DNA from: Roseiarcus sp963784805 | GTDB lineage: Bacteria; Pseudomonadota; Alphaproteobacteria; Rhizobiales; Beijerinckiaceae | DNA: 64,000 nt | Assembly: GCA_963784805.1 (NCBI GenBank) | Contig: CAWASR010000008.1 | Span: 434,001 to 498,000, forward strand | Reading direction: 5' to 3' | In this document: piece after piece, positions 44,565 to 54,477 of the stretch | How the letters are laid out: each line of letters opens with the position of its first letter | Position numbering within the stretch: the first letter of the stretch is position 1 | The notes under the pieces: model-generated | The model's database searches: none | The model's input: only the letters and a program-made list of their open reading frames with translations | Told to the model about the DNA's origin: nothing | Program-made: the position numbers and the translations under genes

Positions 44565-46694
44565 TCACGTCGTCGCGGCGATGCTTTCGACCGTCGCAAT
44601 TCCGCCTTCGTGGGGTTCAAACGCGATGCGGCGCTTGTGGAACGCATTCAGCGTCGATTGATGGCCGATCGAGACCAGGGTCGCGTTGGGAAGATTTTTG
44701 GCGATCACGCGATAGAGATCGCCCTCGCTCTTTTCGTCGAGTGAGTTGGTCGACTCATCGAGGAACAGCCAGTCAGGCTCGGCGAGCAAGGCGCGCGCGA
44801 CAGCGAGCCGCTGCTGCTCCCCGCCTGAGAGCCGCATCTGCCAATTGTCGCTGTCGTCGAGGCGGTCGGCGAGCGCGGGAAGGCCGACTTTGCTCAGCGC
44901 GCCGCGCAGTTGCTCGTCGGAAAACTTCTCCGACGAGGCCGGATAGGCGAGCGCCTCGCTCAACGGGCCGTTCGGAATGTAGGGCCGCTGGGGCAGGAGC
45001 ATCAGTTTGGCGTAGGCGGGCTGCCGTATTTCGCCCGAGCCGAACGGCCACAGGCCCGCGATGGCGCGAAACAGGGTCGACTTGCCGACGCCCGAGGGCC
45101 CGACGACCAAAGTCAATTCCTGCGGAATCAGCGCGAGGTCGCCGATATGCGCGAGTTTGCGGCCGTCGGGCAGCGCCACGTCGAGGTCGGGAGTCGACAG
45201 GATCGGGCCCTCGGCGGGCGCGGTCGTGATCCGCGGGGTCTTGGCTTCCGCCGCGCGGGTGCGCGCGAAGGCCTCCTCGAACGAGGTGAGGCGCTGGATC
45301 GTCGCGCTGAAGCTGGCGAGACCAGTATACTGATTGACGAAAAAGTTCATGGCGGTGTTGACGTTGCTGAAGGCGTCGGCCGACTGGCTGAACGTCCCGA
45401 AGTCGACCTTTTTCGCCACGAAGTAGAAAGGCGCGACCACCACATAGGGAATGATCGCCGTGACCTGGGAGTAGAATTGCAGGAAAGAGTTCAGCATCGT
45501 CCGTACCCGGATGATCCGCTGGACCGTGAGGAAGACGTCGTTGAACACCCTGTTTGCGCGGTCGATCTCACGCTGCTCGCCCTTGAGGAGGGCGATCTGC
45601 TCGCTGAACTCGCGGATGCGCGCCAGATCGAAACGGAAGTTCGCCTCGACCGCCTGCTGGCGGAACATCAGCCGCGACAGCGAGTGGCCGATGAGCTGCA
45701 TCATGCCGGTGGCGAAGAAGGCGTAGAGGATCGCGACCCAGAACAGAAATCCGGGGATCGGCACGCCGAGGACAGAGAGATTCATGTTGCGCGAGATTCC
45801 CCAGAGGATGATCGAAAACGCCACCAGGTTGGTGGCGGTGGTCATCGCCTGGATCGTGTAGTTGTAGATGCCCGCATTCATGTAAGAACCGACGCCGCCG
45901 GCGCCGCTGATGAAGCCGCCGATGTCCTCGGAAATGCGCTGGTCCGGGTTGTCGGTTTCCCCGCCGGTGAGCGCCAGCTTGTAATGCATCGAATGCAGGA
46001 GCCAGCGCGACGTGTAGGACGCCGTCATCCAGCGCCGCCATTGCAGGACGAAATTCAGCGCAACGTAGAACTCGACGAGGAACGCCAGGATCGAGATCGT
46101 GACCAGCGGAACGAACACCATGAGCAACTGCTGCCAGAAGGCGGCCTGGTGGACGGCGTCCGGAACCTGGATGGCGTTGCCGAACGCCCGGTAGAAGAAA
46201 TTGAGCCGGACGCCGAGCGCGACCTGAAATTGATTGATGAGAATCAGGAAGAAGATGTTGATGCGCGCATAGAGGCTCTGGCGCACGGCCATCCGCGGCA
46301 GGGGCCAGGGGCGGATGGAGATCGGCGTGCGCGCCTCGAAGAACGGGTCGGTCAGCGCAACCATTCTGCGCACAAAGGGAAAGTGCGAAATGCCGAAGAT
46401 GGCGACGCCGAAAAGCGCGGTCGCAAGCGGAAGATAACGCGGAAGCGAATAGTCGGCGTAAGCTTTTGGCCAATATCCGAGGAGCGAAACGATGTCGGCC
46501 AGTCCGAACAGGATCGTCTCGAACGCGAACAGATCCGACAGGATCGTCAGGAAGGTCGAGGTCCTCCATCGCGGCCTGGAGGCGAACGCGCTGAGCGCCG
46601 AAGCGAAGCCGACGACCAGCATCATGCCGTCCTCCTTATAGGCCCCGACGATGAGGGCGAGGACGGCGAAAGCGGCAAGGCTCAACATACGCAT
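44565..46694 (-). CDS. ABC transporter, fused permease/ATPase (SbmA/BacA-like, YddA type)
   Basis: A 709-residue exporter-type half-transporter with an N-terminal membrane domain of the SbmA/BacA class. Its signature runs are VRRMVALTDPFFEARTPISI and RQSLYARINIFFLILINQFQ, plus WRRWMTASYTSRWL and DNPDQRISEDIGGF. The ATPase domain has Walker A GPSGVGKST, the signature LSGGEQQR and Walker B LFLDESTN. BacA relatives import peptides and very-long-chain fatty-acid precursors, and some members are needed for symbiosis. YddA-type full proteins carry their own ATPase, as here. The substrate is not determinable. The ATG at 46694 is used. Confidence 0.93.
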   Translation of the reverse strand: MRMLSLAAFAVLALIVGAYKEDGMMLVVGFASALSAFASRPRWRTSTFLTILSDLFAFETILFGLADIVSLLGYWPKAYADYSLPRYLPLATALFGVAIFGISHFPFVRRMVALTDPFFEARTPISIRPWPLPRMAVRQSLYARINIFFLILINQFQVALGVRLNFFYRAFGNAIQVPDAVHQAAFWQQLLMVFVPLVTISILAFLVEFYVALNFVLQWRRWMTASYTSRWLLHSMHYKLALTGGETDNPDQRISEDIGGFISGAGGVGSYMNAGIYNYTIQAMTTATNLVAFSIILWGISRNMNLSVLGVPIPGFLFWVAILYAFFATGMMQLIGHSLSRLMFRQQAVEANFRFDLARIREFSEQIALLKGEQREIDRANRVFNDVFLTVQRIIRVRTMLNSFLQFYSQVTAIIPYVVVAPFYFVAKKVDFGTFSQSADAFSNVNTAMNFFVNQYTGLASFSATIQRLTSFEEAFARTRAAEAKTPRITTAPAEGPILSTPDLDVALPDGRKLAHIGDLALIPQELTLVVGPSGVGKSTLFRAIAGLWPFGSGEIRQPAYAKLMLLPQRPYIPNGPLSEALAYPASSEKFSDEQLRGALSKVGLPALADRLDDSDNWQMRLSGGEQQRLAVARALLAEPDWLFLDESTNSLDEKSEGDLYRVIAKNLPNATLVSIGHQSTLNAFHKRRIAFEPHEGGIATVESIAATT

Positions 46695-47273
46695 GGGGAA
46701 AAGACCTGAAGGGGACGGGTGTCGCGTGTCAGCGCACTAGCAGAGCGACCGGGGCAATTGAAGGGCGCTTCGCTGCGGCGGTTCATGAAATCTCGGCAAT
46801 GTTCGGCCGCTTGTCGCCGCCCGGGCGCTCGACCGAAAAGTCGCGCCCGAAGGGCTGCGCGAGGCGCGGCGACCCGAAAGCCTGCGCTGAGCCCGGCGAA
46901 GGGCGAGGCGGGTCGCGATTTCGCTCTCCGCCGGCCCCATAGTCCGCTCGTCGCTGGCGGCCGCTCCACGCTCAAGGGAATAATTTGCAAGCCGTGGGGA
47001 AGGAAAAGAAAGCAAAAAGGGAAGGAAAAGAAAGCATTTTCCTTCCACGAATGTTGACTTTTCAATGGGCGATTCCAAAGCAAGAGCCAATTCTCTCCGC
47101 GCCCCGGCGATCGAGCCGACATTCGCGCCGTCCGCTCGAGCCGCTGAAGCGCGGCGCCTTGAAAATCGGTTGGTCGTCCGCGAGCGCAAGGGTTCAATCC
47201 GCAGGCAACAGACAACCTAACATATTTTCCGAGTTTCAGAAAGATTTTGCTTCAAAAAGACGGTCGCAAAGAA
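46695..47273. other. Gene-poor interval before the groEL terminator
   Basis: Only antisense-like frames occur here. The interval contains a purine-rich tandem repeat at 46998-47036, described separately, and nothing recognisable as a gene. Confidence 0.5.
46998..47046. repeat. Purine-rich tandem repeat with hairpin
   Basis: The 17-base unit GGAAGGAAAAGAAAGCA occurs at 46998-47014 and 47020-47036. The second copy is followed by TTTTCCTTCC, which forms a perfect ten-pair inverted repeat with a seven-base loop. The unusual AT-rich, purine-rich strand stands out in this genome. Confidence 0.65.
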
Positions 47274-47297
47274 AAAGGGCGGCCGTGGCCGCCCTTT
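47274..47297 (-). terminator. Rho-independent terminator of groESL
   Basis: AAAGGGCGGCC-GT-GGCCGCCCTTT forms an 11-pair stem. On the minus strand a T-rich run (TTTCTTTG) follows. It lies about 27 bp after the groEL stop. Confidence 0.9.
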
Positions 47298-47323
47298 CGT
47301 CCATGTGGATGATCCGCGGACCC

Positions 47324-48967
<1,644 letters not shown>

Positions 48968-49030
48968 TGTGGTCTCTCTCCTGCCCTCTTGAGGGCGAAA
49001 TGTTGGAAAATTCGCTTTGGACGGGTCGGA

Positions 49031-49318
49031 TCAGCCGATCACGCCCATGATGTCGGACTCCTTCATGATCAACAGCTCCTTGCCGTCGATCTTGACCTCG
49101 GTGCCGCTCCACTTGCCGAACAGCACCTTGTCGCCCTTCCTGACGTCGAGCGGGGTCAGCTTGCCGTTCTCGTCGCGTCCGCCGGGGCCGACGGCGACGA
49201 TCTCGCCTTCTTGCGGCTTCTCCTTGACGGTGTCGGGAATGATGATGCCGCCCTTCGTCTTCTCCTCGCCCTCGAGGCGGCGAACGACGACGCGGTCATG
49301 CAGGGGACGGAATTTCAT
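49031..49318 (-). CDS. groES: Co-chaperonin GroES
   Basis: The 95-residue co-chaperonin, starting MKFRPLHDRVVVRRLEGEE. The mobile-loop region KTKGGIIIPDTVKEKPQEG and the C-terminal KIDGKELLIMKESDIMG are complete. The start at 49318 has GAGAGG upstream. The open frame extends further, but the family start is clear. It is the first gene of the groES-groEL operon. Confidence 0.99.
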   Translation of the reverse strand: MKFRPLHDRVVVRRLEGEEKTKGGIIIPDTVKEKPQEGEIVAVGPGGRDENGKLTPLDVRKGDKVLFGKWSGTEVKIDGKELLIMKESDIMGVIG

Positions 49319-49366
49319 AAGCGCTTTCCTCTCACGGGATCGCCCGGCGCGGGCGCGGAACAACCG

Positions 49367-49393
49367 TTGGCACTCTACCGACGCGAGTGCTAA
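49367..49393. promoter_or_regulatory. CIRCE element, HrcA-binding operator of groESL
   Basis: TTGGCACTC-N9-GAGTGCTAA is the CIRCE inverted repeat with one mismatch in the left arm. It lies about 49 bp upstream of the groES ATG. HrcA binds it and represses groESL until heat stress. Confidence 0.95.
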
Positions 49394-49595
49394 CGGCGCC
49401 CAGATAAGGGCGGCGCGCGGGGTCGTCAAGGGTCCGCCCCGGCTCAAGACATATGAGACTGGAGAGGAGTGCGGATGGAGTCATTATTTGCATGGCGGAG
49501 CGGGGCGCGAATGGGATTCGCGCACAATCGCCTCCATGCAATCAATGACCGATCGCCGCCGGGCGCGCCGGCCGTCTCACACGTGTCTGATCCAG

Positions 49596-49695
49596 GATTC
49601 CAGCGACGCGCCCTCCTTTACCTGATTGTAGTCTCGGATCGAACGCGCAGCCGGTCGAAACAAATTGGTACAGACGGGCCTGTCACCGTGATTCC
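49596..49695 (+). repeat. Family D palindromic element, copy 1
   Basis: About 100 bp, starting GATTCCAGCGACGCG and ending CTGTCACCGTGATTCC, with inner sequence GTCTCGGATCGAACGCGCAG. The ends form inverted repeats. It is the most diverged of the three copies in the window and lies downstream of the MFS gene. Confidence 0.85.
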
Positions 49696-49725
49696 ACATG
49701 CCCAATCCGCATAAGCCGACCCCTT

Positions 49726-50865
49726 TCAGCCTCGCAGCGCCGTAACGGCTCGCGCGCTCAAGACGACAGCGCCGACGAGCGCGGCGAGCAGCCAAAAGGC
49801 AACCGGAAGCCCCGCTGCTTTGGCGACAAAGCCGATCGCAGCCGGGCCGACAAGATTGCCCGCGTATCCGGCGGTCGTAATGGCCGCGACCGCGAGGCCC
49901 GCCGGCATCGCGCGCTGCGCGCCGGCGCGGCGGAACAGCACGGGCACGATGTTCGAAGCCCCCAGGCCGATCAGCAGAAACCCGCTCATGGCGAGTGAAG
50001 CGATCGCCGCCAAAAGGACCAAGGCGAAGCCTCCAATTGTCGTGAGACCGCCCCAAAACAAGATCGCGCGGTCGCCGACGCGCGTCGAGACGAAATCGCC
50101 GCCAAACCGTCCCGCCGTCATCGCGATTGCGAAGATCGAGTAGCCGAGTCCTCCCCTCGCCTTGCCGACGAGACCCTTGCCGGTGACGAGCAAGGCGCTC
50201 CAGTCGAGAATCGCAGCTTCGACGAGGAACATTACCAAGGCCAAAGCCGCGAGCAGGAGAACGATCCCGTGTGGGGCGACGAACAGGGGCGCGTTCCCGG
50301 AATGCGACGCGCGCAACAATCGAGGAGCCGCGAAAGCCATCGCAATCGCCATCAGCACGGACGCAAACAACGTGCTCGCGATTGGAGCCATATTCGAGGA
50401 GAGAAGAAAGGTGATCAACGTTGCGCCGGCGAAGCCGCCGACGCTGAACAGGGCATGGAAGCCGGACATGAGCGGCTTGGCGGCGGCGCGCTCGACCTCG
50501 ACGGCATGAATGTTCATCGCGACATCGAGGGAGCCCAGCGCCGCGCCAAACCCAAGGAGCGTCAATCCCAGCGAAACCGGCGATCCGGCCACAGCAAGCA
50601 ACGGCAGGAGGACAGCAAGACCGAACCCGCCTGCGAGGATGATAGGTCGGCTGCCGTGCCGGGAGTTGATTACGCCGGCCAAGAGCATCGCCGCGATGGC
50701 GCCCACGCCGACGCAGAGGAGCAGCAGTCCCAACGCGCCGTCGTCGACTTGAAGCCTTTGCTTGGCGAAGGGAACGAGCGGCGCCCAGCAGGCGACGCCA
50801 AAACCAGCCACCAGAAAGGCAAGCCGCGTTGCAAGCCGCGTCTCCGGCCTATTTGCTGTCAACAA
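49726..50865 (-). CDS. MFS transporter
   Basis: A 379-residue transporter with about 12 hydrophobic helices. The N-terminus has FLVAGFGVACWAPLVPFAKQR, then INSRHGSRPIILAGGFGLAV. The second half contains ASNIVPVLFRRAGAQRAM. These fit MFS members of the FucP/YbjJ-like group and not sugar-phosphate antiporters. The start codon is TTG, with GGAG eight bases upstream. The substrate is unknown. The gene is bracketed by two copies of the family D element, suggesting it may have moved as a unit. Confidence 0.85.
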   Translation of the reverse strand: MLTANRPETRLATRLAFLVAGFGVACWAPLVPFAKQRLQVDDGALGLLLLCVGVGAIAAMLLAGVINSRHGSRPIILAGGFGLAVLLPLLAVAGSPVSLGLTLLGFGAALGSLDVAMNIHAVEVERAAAKPLMSGFHALFSVGGFAGATLITFLLSSNMAPIASTLFASVLMAIAMAFAAPRLLRASHSGNAPLFVAPHGIVLLLAALALVMFLVEAAILDWSALLVTGKGLVGKARGGLGYSIFAIAMTAGRFGGDFVSTRVGDRAILFWGGLTTIGGFALVLLAAIASLAMSGFLLIGLGASNIVPVLFRRAGAQRAMPAGLAVAAITTAGYAGNLVGPAAIGFVAKAAGLPVAFWLLAALVGAVVLSARAVTALRG

Positions 50866-50965
50866 GATTAGGACTCCAGAAATAGGACCCTCTGCCGGCC
50901 CTCACGAGGGTCGGTCGGCCGTCATGAGCGCGCAGCCGGCCGCGGCCAGTTGGTCGAGCGCGTCC

Positions 50966-51066
50966 GGATTCCGGCGACACGCCCTCCTCTACCTGATTGC
51001 AGTCTCGGATCGAAGGCGCAGCCGGTCGAATCTAATTGGTAAAGACGGGCCTGTCACCGTAATTCC
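50966..51066 (+). repeat. Family D palindromic element, copy 2
   Basis: Starts GGATTCCGGCGACACG and ends CTGTCACCGTAATTCC. The reverse complement of the end reads GGAATTACGGTGACAG, almost mirroring the start. It lies between the start of the MFS gene and the end of the amidohydrolase gene. Confidence 0.88.
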
Positions 51067-51215
51067 GTAATTCTGGCCTTTGTCACCGGGCTGATAGGTG
51101 CTGCGCTCGGCATGTTGAAGATTGGTTCGTCGGGCCGCCTCAACGTCGGAAGCGGCTGCTCTGAACAAAGCGGAGTCGCTTCCAACCGTTACAGCCGAGG
51201 CCGGAAGGCTGCCCG

Positions 51216-52997
51216 TCAGGCCGCGAACTTCCGCTGCCCCGCCACCCACGTCTCGCTGACCTTGATGTCGGCGATCGCATCCGGGCTTACCTTGTAGGGA
51301 TCACTTTCTAGGATCGTGAAATCCGCTTCCTTGCCGTTTTCGAGCGAGCCGAGGCGGTCGCCCTGTCCGAGCTGGCGGGCGGCGTAAATCGTGACGGCGC
51401 GGATCGCATCGTCGAGCGAAACGGCCTGATCGGGGCCGACCACGGAATTGTCGATGATGCAGCGGCGCGTCACCGCCGTGCTGATGAGCGCAAGCGGTCC
51501 CGGCGGCGAGCACGGCCCATCGGTGTGCAGCGTGAAGGGCAAGCCGGCTTTCACGCAGGCCCCAGCGGGGTCCATGAAGGCGGCGCGTTCGGGGCCGAAG
51601 ATCTGGTCGCGATAGGCGGCGCCGTAGAAGCGCACATGGTTCATCAGGAAACTCGGCTGCACGTTGAGCTTCTGCATGCGCAAAATCTGGTCGGGGCGCG
51701 CCATCGTCGAGTGCTCGATGCGATTGACGCCATAGTCGGTCGAGCCCATGTAGGCCGCCTCGATCGCGTCGAGCGCAATGTCGACCGTGTAATCGCCGTT
51801 GCAGTGGATCTGCACCGGCAGGCCGACGGCCTTCACTTCGGCGACCATCTGTTTCATCTGCGCGGCGTCGAAGTTCGGCGAACCCTTGGAGGTCGAGTTC
51901 ATGTAGGGCTTGGTCTGCGCCCCGGTCTCGGTCTGGTTGGAGCCGTCGCCGACGATTTTGACGCCATAGAGCGAGAACAGGGAATTATCGACTGGCGCGC
52001 CTTTTCCGAGGCCCTGACTGCGGAACGGCGTCAGGCCCTTCATGTCGTCGAACATCACGCTCGCGCTTGTGCGGCAGGCGAGACTGTTGGAGAGTTTGAC
52101 GAATTGCTCGATCCAGTCCGAACGGATCGTGCCGGGCTCGTGCAGCATGGTGTTGCCGACGGAAGCGACATGCCGAGTGTAATCCGTGATCGCCTTGGCC
52201 GCCACGTCGGGCGTGGTCTTGCCGAGGAAGTGGACCGCGAATTTGAGCATCGCGCTTTCCTCGTAGACCAGGCCGTTGAGCCTGCCGTCGGCGGCCCGTC
52301 CGAAATGGCCGCCTCCAGGCAGGTCGCCGATATCCTCAGGAATTCCCGCGATCTTCAGCGCTTCGCTGTTGACGCAGGCGTCGTGTCCGTTGGTGTACCA
52401 GACGAAGATCGGATGGTCGGTCGATATGGCGTCCAGTTCCTGAAGCGTGAAATCCCCGCCTTGCAGAAGATTGTCGAAATTGGAGCCGACGATCCATTTG
52501 CCCTTGGGCGCGCTTGCGGCCACCTGCTTGAGATGCGCGACAAGCTTCTCGCGGGTCGGATATTTGGCGTAGCCGACGTCGTCGAGCAGTTCGAAGATCA
52601 GCGAAGCCAAAATCGTGTGGTTGTGCGGATCGATCAGGCCCGGCAGCAGCGTGCGGCCAGCGAGATCGACGACCTTGGTGTCGCCCGTCTTGAGACCCAG
52701 GAGCGCGCTCTCGTCGCCGACCGCAAGCACCTTGCCGCCCTTGACCGCGATCGCCGAGGCGACGGTCGCGCCGGGCAGCGGACGGACCGTCCCGCCGCGC
52801 AAAATGAAGTCGGCGCCTCCGTCCGCGGCGAAAGCGGGAGCCGCCCCGACAGCGCCAAGCGCGGAGGCCGCGCCGACCGAATAAGCCATGAAGGCGCGTC
52901 GGGTGGGCGTGCCCACCGCCTTGCCGAGCAGGCCGGCGATCCCACCGGAATGGAACTCATCGCGGAGAAAGAGCTGATTGAAGCACCCACGGCACAT
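51216..52997 (-). CDS. Tat-exported amidohydrolase (YtcJ-like)
   Basis: A 593-residue metal-dependent amidohydrolase. The start at 52997 follows AGGAG, and the N-terminus has a Tat-type signal (TRRAFMAYSVGAAS, then AAPAFAAD). The enzyme then shows DFILRGGTVRPL, the metal motif GLIDPHNHTIL, IEHSTMARPD and the GKEADFTILESDPY end. The closest family is the YtcJ/LAF3 amidohydrolases of unknown substrate, which are often exported. Its neighbours are the D elements. Nothing indicates a shared operon with the MFS gene, which lies on the same strand downstream. Confidence 0.85.
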   Translation of the reverse strand: MCRGCFNQLFLRDEFHSGGIAGLLGKAVGTPTRRAFMAYSVGAASALGAVGAAPAFAADGGADFILRGGTVRPLPGATVASAIAVKGGKVLAVGDESALLGLKTGDTKVVDLAGRTLLPGLIDPHNHTILASLIFELLDDVGYAKYPTREKLVAHLKQVAASAPKGKWIVGSNFDNLLQGGDFTLQELDAISTDHPIFVWYTNGHDACVNSEALKIAGIPEDIGDLPGGGHFGRAADGRLNGLVYEESAMLKFAVHFLGKTTPDVAAKAITDYTRHVASVGNTMLHEPGTIRSDWIEQFVKLSNSLACRTSASVMFDDMKGLTPFRSQGLGKGAPVDNSLFSLYGVKIVGDGSNQTETGAQTKPYMNSTSKGSPNFDAAQMKQMVAEVKAVGLPVQIHCNGDYTVDIALDAIEAAYMGSTDYGVNRIEHSTMARPDQILRMQKLNVQPSFLMNHVRFYGAAYRDQIFGPERAAFMDPAGACVKAGLPFTLHTDGPCSPPGPLALISTAVTRRCIIDNSVVGPDQAVSLDDAIRAVTIYAARQLGQGDRLGSLENGKEADFTILESDPYKVSPDAIADIKVSETWVAGQRKFAA

Positions 52998-53154
52998 CGT
53001 GAAGACTCCTGAACTCAACAGCGCGCTACGGCGGCGTCTCGTACATGCGCCCAAACGGACGGCAAAGATACCCATATAAGTTCACGACGATCGCAATCGG
53101 AACTCGGCCCAGATTGATCGGGCTCTGTTGCAAACTTCTCGCGTTGTCCGTCTG

Positions 53155-53252
53155 GGATTCCGGTGACACGTCCTTTACCTTGATTGCAGTCTCGGATCGA
53201 AGGCGCAGCCGATCGAAACAAATTGGTAAAGACGGGCCTGTCACCGTAAATC
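53155..53252 (+). repeat. Family D palindromic element, copy 3
   Basis: Starts GGATTCCGGTGACACG and ends GGGCCTGTCACCGTAAATC. GGTGACA pairs with TGTCACC, CGTC with GACG, and TTTACC with GGTAAA, giving a long nested stem. It lies upstream of the amidohydrolase start and 86 bp from the mcrC stop, at the left edge of the restriction island. Confidence 0.88.
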
Positions 53253-53337
53253 GGGGCAGGCGTTCCTGATGGGTCCCGGAACGCTTCATCCATCTGAAGG
53301 TAGGAAATGTGTGTGATCAGGCTGAGCACTTAGGCAA

Positions 53338-54477
53338 TCAAGCAACTTCCTGAATTGCCTGCCCCGCTTTCTGTTCCAGGATGATCGCACGGAGTCGTTC
53401 GATTATTTTCGTTGCGCTCAAGGTCAGATTGACGGTTGCGAACCGGAACTCGTGGCCATGCATGCGAACAGTCTCATCGATATCAGCGTCGACGGATGGG
53501 TGCAACAGTATACCGGAAGCGGAAAGAGACAATCGGTCGTCCACGTGTTCCTGGCTTCGAAGATACGCGTAGATCTGATAGATGTAAGGGCTCTTGAGCA
53601 CGGCCGCGCGATGCGGCGAGGCCCCAAAGATCGACGTGAATTTCGTGTCGATAACTAGCCTCCGCTCATGGAGGCTGTCCTCCAAAATGATGTCCGTCAT
53701 CATCCCCGGCAAGATGGCGTCGATACCAGGGCTTGCGCTCTCGATTTGCCACTTAAGGCGCCTTCCTGGGTGAACCTCCCAGCCGAGCGGCCGAAGTTCG
53801 GCAGCATAGAAGTTGCCGACCGCCTTCTCAAAAAGCTGCCGGACCAATTTAACGTCCTTCTCGACCCGAGCGGCGGCGCGGCCTCCGGAATCCTCTGTTG
53901 GGATGACTACCTCGAACGCCAAACGTGCAAGCGAGACCATCAGACGGTCATCTACATCGTGTCGCGCAATGCGGTCGGCGCTTAAAGCGCTCCGCGACGG
54001 CATAAGGTCGCTGACGCCAATTCTACCCAGATCGCCGGCAAGCCGTCGGCACTCGTGAGCAAGGACATTGTCGTCGACACGGTTTACTAGGGCATCGAGT
54101 GCAGCTCGGACAACCCGATTACGCGGCGTGTCGACTGTCAATTCCTCAAAGCGGCAAGCAACCACACCTCTGCCCAATAGATTGTCCGCGTAGGTATTAA
54201 GAATGTCGATTCGGCCTCTTACACGGGCCAGAATCGCAGCACTTTGCAGATAGCCGCGGCTGAGATTGCGTCGTAGGCGCCGATCGACTGCAAAGCAAAG
54301 CAGGCGCCCGACCAACGATGGGAAGTCTGGCGCCTCTTCCACGGCCACATCATACCGTCCGTAAAACTGGGCCAAATTGGAAGCGTAGAGGAACAGCAAC
54401 CATATGTTGCGGACTGGAATGCTACCAATCAGGCGCGGTTCAAATTCACCCATGGCGTTTCGGCCCTCAAACTGCAT
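53338..54477 (-). CDS. mcrC: McrC family nuclease subunit of a McrBC-type restriction system
   Basis: A 379-residue McrC-like protein that partners with the McrB motor and cuts modified DNA. The C-terminal PD-(D/E)XK nuclease core shows Asp262 (MMTDIILED) and Asp277-x-Lys279 (LVIDTKFT). The N-terminal half contains RNIWLLFLYAS and RVRGRID. Its ATG directly follows the mcrB stop codon (no gap), indicating translational coupling. The local GC content is clearly lower than in the core genes, a sign of transfer. An ATG at 54453 is an alternative start. Confidence 0.88.
   Translation of the reverse strand: MQFEGRNAMGEFEPRLIGSIPVRNIWLLFLYASNLAQFYGRYDVAVEEAPDFPSLVGRLLCFAVDRRLRRNLSRGYLQSAAILARVRGRIDILNTYADNLLGRGVVACRFEELTVDTPRNRVVRAALDALVNRVDDNVLAHECRRLAGDLGRIGVSDLMPSRSALSADRIARHDVDDRLMVSLARLAFEVVIPTEDSGGRAAARVEKDVKLVRQLFEKAVGNFYAAELRPLGWEVHPGRRLKWQIESASPGIDAILPGMMTDIILEDSLHERRLVIDTKFTSIFGASPHRAAVLKSPYIYQIYAYLRSQEHVDDRLSLSASGILLHPSVDADIDETVRMHGHEFRFATVNLTLSATKIIERLRAIILEQKAGQAIQEVA

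Noticed and set aside
49596..53252. Conserved short peptides in the three D elements (such as SDRRRSRS) as a protein family
   Set aside because: They come from repeated DNA in small, unsupported frames with no ribosome binding site.
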